Source: Bifidobacteriaceae bacterium
Lineage (GTDB): Bacteria > Actinomycetota > Actinomycetes > Actinomycetales > WQXJ01
Reading direction: 5' to 3'
Assembly: GCA_031266115.1 (NCBI GenBank)
Contig: JAISBQ010000351.1
Span: 1 to 7,822 of the forward strand
Length of the DNA: 7,822 bases
Both the position numbers and the translations under genes were made by a program. This document shows, piece after piece, positions 6,635 to 7,822 of this stretch. Below the pieces are notes generated by a model. That model searched no databases, was not told the DNA's origin, and was given only the letters and a program-made list of their open reading frames with translations. The number at the start of each line of letters is the position of its first letter. Within the stretch, counting starts at the first letter, position 1.

Positions 6635-7642
6635 ATGCGGAGAACGCCAGACGGCGCCTCGAGCCGAGGCATCGCCGTGGAACCCGGTGTGCCATTGTGC
6701 GCTCAGAGGCAGACGCTGCGGCGTCCTTTGCTGCCGGTGGCGTTCGACTGGGTCGAGTTCATCGTGGTCCGCGAGGGAGTGTGCCAGGTCCGCCACAGCG
6801 ACGGCGGGGAGCCGGCGCATGTGAGGGAGGGCGGGTTCGTGTTCTTGATGCCGAACGTGCCGTGCGGGATCCAACCGGATGGGCAGGCCGAGGTGATCCG
6901 GCTGTTCGTGTCTGCCGAGTTCTTGTTGCAGATCGTGGTGTGGCGGCACCCAGCGCTGCGTCTGGACGGCTTGACGGCGCCGGTGTTCGCCCGCGAGGAG
7001 TACCCCGACCCGTTCCAGGTGGTGCGGGCCGGCCCGGACGGGCGGGAAGCCCTGTTCGGTTCGTTGGACTGGTTGTGCGACCTGACCAGGCGGCGCGTCA
7101 TCGGCGCGAACCTGTACGACGCCCTCGACGCGGCGTTCGGGGCGTTGCGGCACCTGGGCCCGAGGTTGAGGAACCGGCACGGCTGGGAGGTGGAGTCGCC
7201 GCAGGCCACGGCCCGGCGCGCCACCCAAGCCTGCTTCTCGACGTTGCGTCCCATCACGGAGCCGATCCGGAGGGCCAGGGCGATGATCGACGCCCGCTAC
7301 ACCAAGCGGTTGACTGTGAAACAGCTGGCCGACGAGGCGGGGTTGTCAGAATCGCATCTGCGTCACGAGTTCGCCGAACAGATGGGGAAGCCTCCGACCG
7401 TGTACCGGAACACTCTGCGGGTTTTGCGGATGGCGTGGCTGTTGACCCGCACGGACACGACGATGGGCCGGATCGCGGGATTGGTGGGGTGGAGGGACCG
7501 GCGCACCGCCGCGAAGGCGTTCAAGGACGCGGCCGGGATCGGCCCGGGCGACTACCGCCGACCTGTCGCCGGCCGCTGGCGGGTATCCGCCGGAGAACGG
7601 CGGGGATCTGACGACGTTCCGCCAATAGGGGCAAGGCCGTGA
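6635..7642 (+). CDS. AraC-family transcriptional regulator with cupin-like sensor domain
   Basis: A cytoplasmic regulator of 335 residues from ATG 6635, normal for AraC/XylS proteins with an N-terminal sensor. Residues 35-85 look like the AraC-type cupin (WVEFIVVREGVCQVRH, then GGFVFLMPNVPCGIQP). Residues about 212-308 are the DNA-binding domain: first HTH LTVKQLADEAGLSESHLRHE (226-245), second HTH MGRIAGLVGWRDRRTAAKAF (277-296), closing with GIGPGDYRR (301-309) where the family has GxxPxxYR. ATG 6635 has GGAAG 5 bases upstream; ATG 6623 is the alternative and 6554 seems too far. The codons after residue 332 lie in the terminal repeat starting at 7632, including TGA 7640-7642, so the native C-terminal tail has probably been replaced, leaving the HTH domain whole. 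GC is much higher than in the operon, so it may be host DNA rather than part of the pathway. Its target and ligand are unknown. Confidence 0.85.
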   Translation: MRRTPDGASSRGIAVEPGVPLCAQRQTLRRPLLPVAFDWVEFIVVREGVCQVRHSDGGEPAHVREGGFVFLMPNVPCGIQPDGQAEVIRLFVSAEFLLQIVVWRHPALRLDGLTAPVFAREEYPDPFQVVRAGPDGREALFGSLDWLCDLTRRRVIGANLYDALDAAFGALRHLGPRLRNRHGWEVESPQATARRATQACFSTLRPITEPIRRARAMIDARYTKRLTVKQLADEAGLSESHLRHEFAEQMGKPPTVYRNTLRVLRMAWLLTRTDTTMGRIAGLVGWRDRRTAAKAFKDAAGIGPGDYRRPVAGRWRVSAGERRGSDDVPPIGARP

Positions 7643-7647
7643 AGTTA
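7632..7647 (-). repeat. Terminal inverted repeat, inner end of a second IS4-type element
   Basis: CAAGGCCGTGAAGTTA is the exact reverse complement of 317-332. The orientation puts the interior of this second element to its right, running out of the window. It overlaps the end of the AraC frame. No duplicated target sequence can be checked because the other end is outside the window. Confidence 0.65.
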
Positions 7648-7822
7648 AGGGGTTTGGCTGTGCGTCAATGACCGTTTGCGGCGTGTCGTGACGGGCGGCG
7701 CAACGGAGCCCTGGTGGAAGATGGCAACGACCAAGTTCCCCTTCTTCCCCAGGAGCTCCGCTGCAAGCCAATCCTGCCACACCCGACGGCCGTTCCCCGG
7801 CTCGCCGACCCTCCCGGCCCGG
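7648..7822. mobile_element. Presumed interior of the second IS4-type element (partial)
   Basis: The 175 bases to the right of the terminal repeat should be element DNA. If it has the same orientation as the left copy, this is its 5' leader and the transposase starts near or beyond the window edge. No recognisable transposase N-terminus is visible. On the minus strand a frame is open from the edge to TAA 7645-7647 and includes WQDWLAAELLGKKGNLVV, with mostly G/C third positions, but it does not resemble the left copy's C-terminus. Both readings remain open. Confidence 0.35.

Noticed and set aside
6697..7611. Second long plus-strand frame (304 codons) inside the AraC gene
   Set aside because: It is a GC-rich shadow frame dominated by Arg, Gly and Pro, while the AraC frame has clear domains.
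1..7822. CRISPR array, tRNA, rRNA or riboswitch
   Set aside because: No regularly spaced repeats, tRNA-like cloverleaf or conserved RNA motif were seen on either strand by eye.

Overview
The window looks like an accessory segment of a high-GC actinobacterial genome. The evidence is very high GC at both edges, GTG starts, and pieces of transposases of types common in actinobacteria (IS4-like, IS110-like and probably a DUF6431-type element). I cannot name the genus. Composition is mosaic. The 60-base line from 1861 has 30 G+C (50%), while the line from 7021 has 43 of 60 (72%), so the central minus-strand genes probably have a different origin from the flanks.

Layout from left to right: 3-299 is the C-terminal end of an IS4-type transposase, and its element appears to end in a 16-base terminal repeat at 317-332. 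A decayed IS110-type transposase N-terminus follows at 398-526. An ArsR-type regulator lies on the minus strand (620-1006). Next come about 700 bases without an intact gene (1007-1713), holding imperfect direct repeats upstream of the regulator and a coding-like remnant. A minus-strand operon then runs right to left: a PLP-dependent Orn/Lys/Arg decarboxylase-like enzyme (5630-4173), an AMP-forming acyl/aryl ligase (4176-2722, overlapping the decarboxylase by GTGA) and an EamA/DMT exporter (2700-1714). A candidate promoter for it lies at 5679-5707. The 5708-6634 gap holds a frameshifted remnant of a zinc-ribbon/DUF6431-like protein. An AraC-family regulator follows on the plus strand (6635-7642). 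The same 16-base repeat returns in inverted orientation at 7632-7647 and supplies the last residues and stop of the AraC gene.

Functional reading: the three-gene operon looks like a compact small-molecule pathway. A fold-type I PLP enzyme would make an amine, or otherwise process an amino acid. A stand-alone adenylate-forming ligase would activate a carboxylate, with no carrier-protein domain fused and none nearby. An EamA permease would move the product across the membrane, and the ArsR protein is a plausible local regulator. Substrates cannot be read from the sequence. With matching IS4-type ends facing inward on both sides, the roughly 7.3 kb between them could be cargo of a composite transposon, but the outer parts of the two elements are outside the window.
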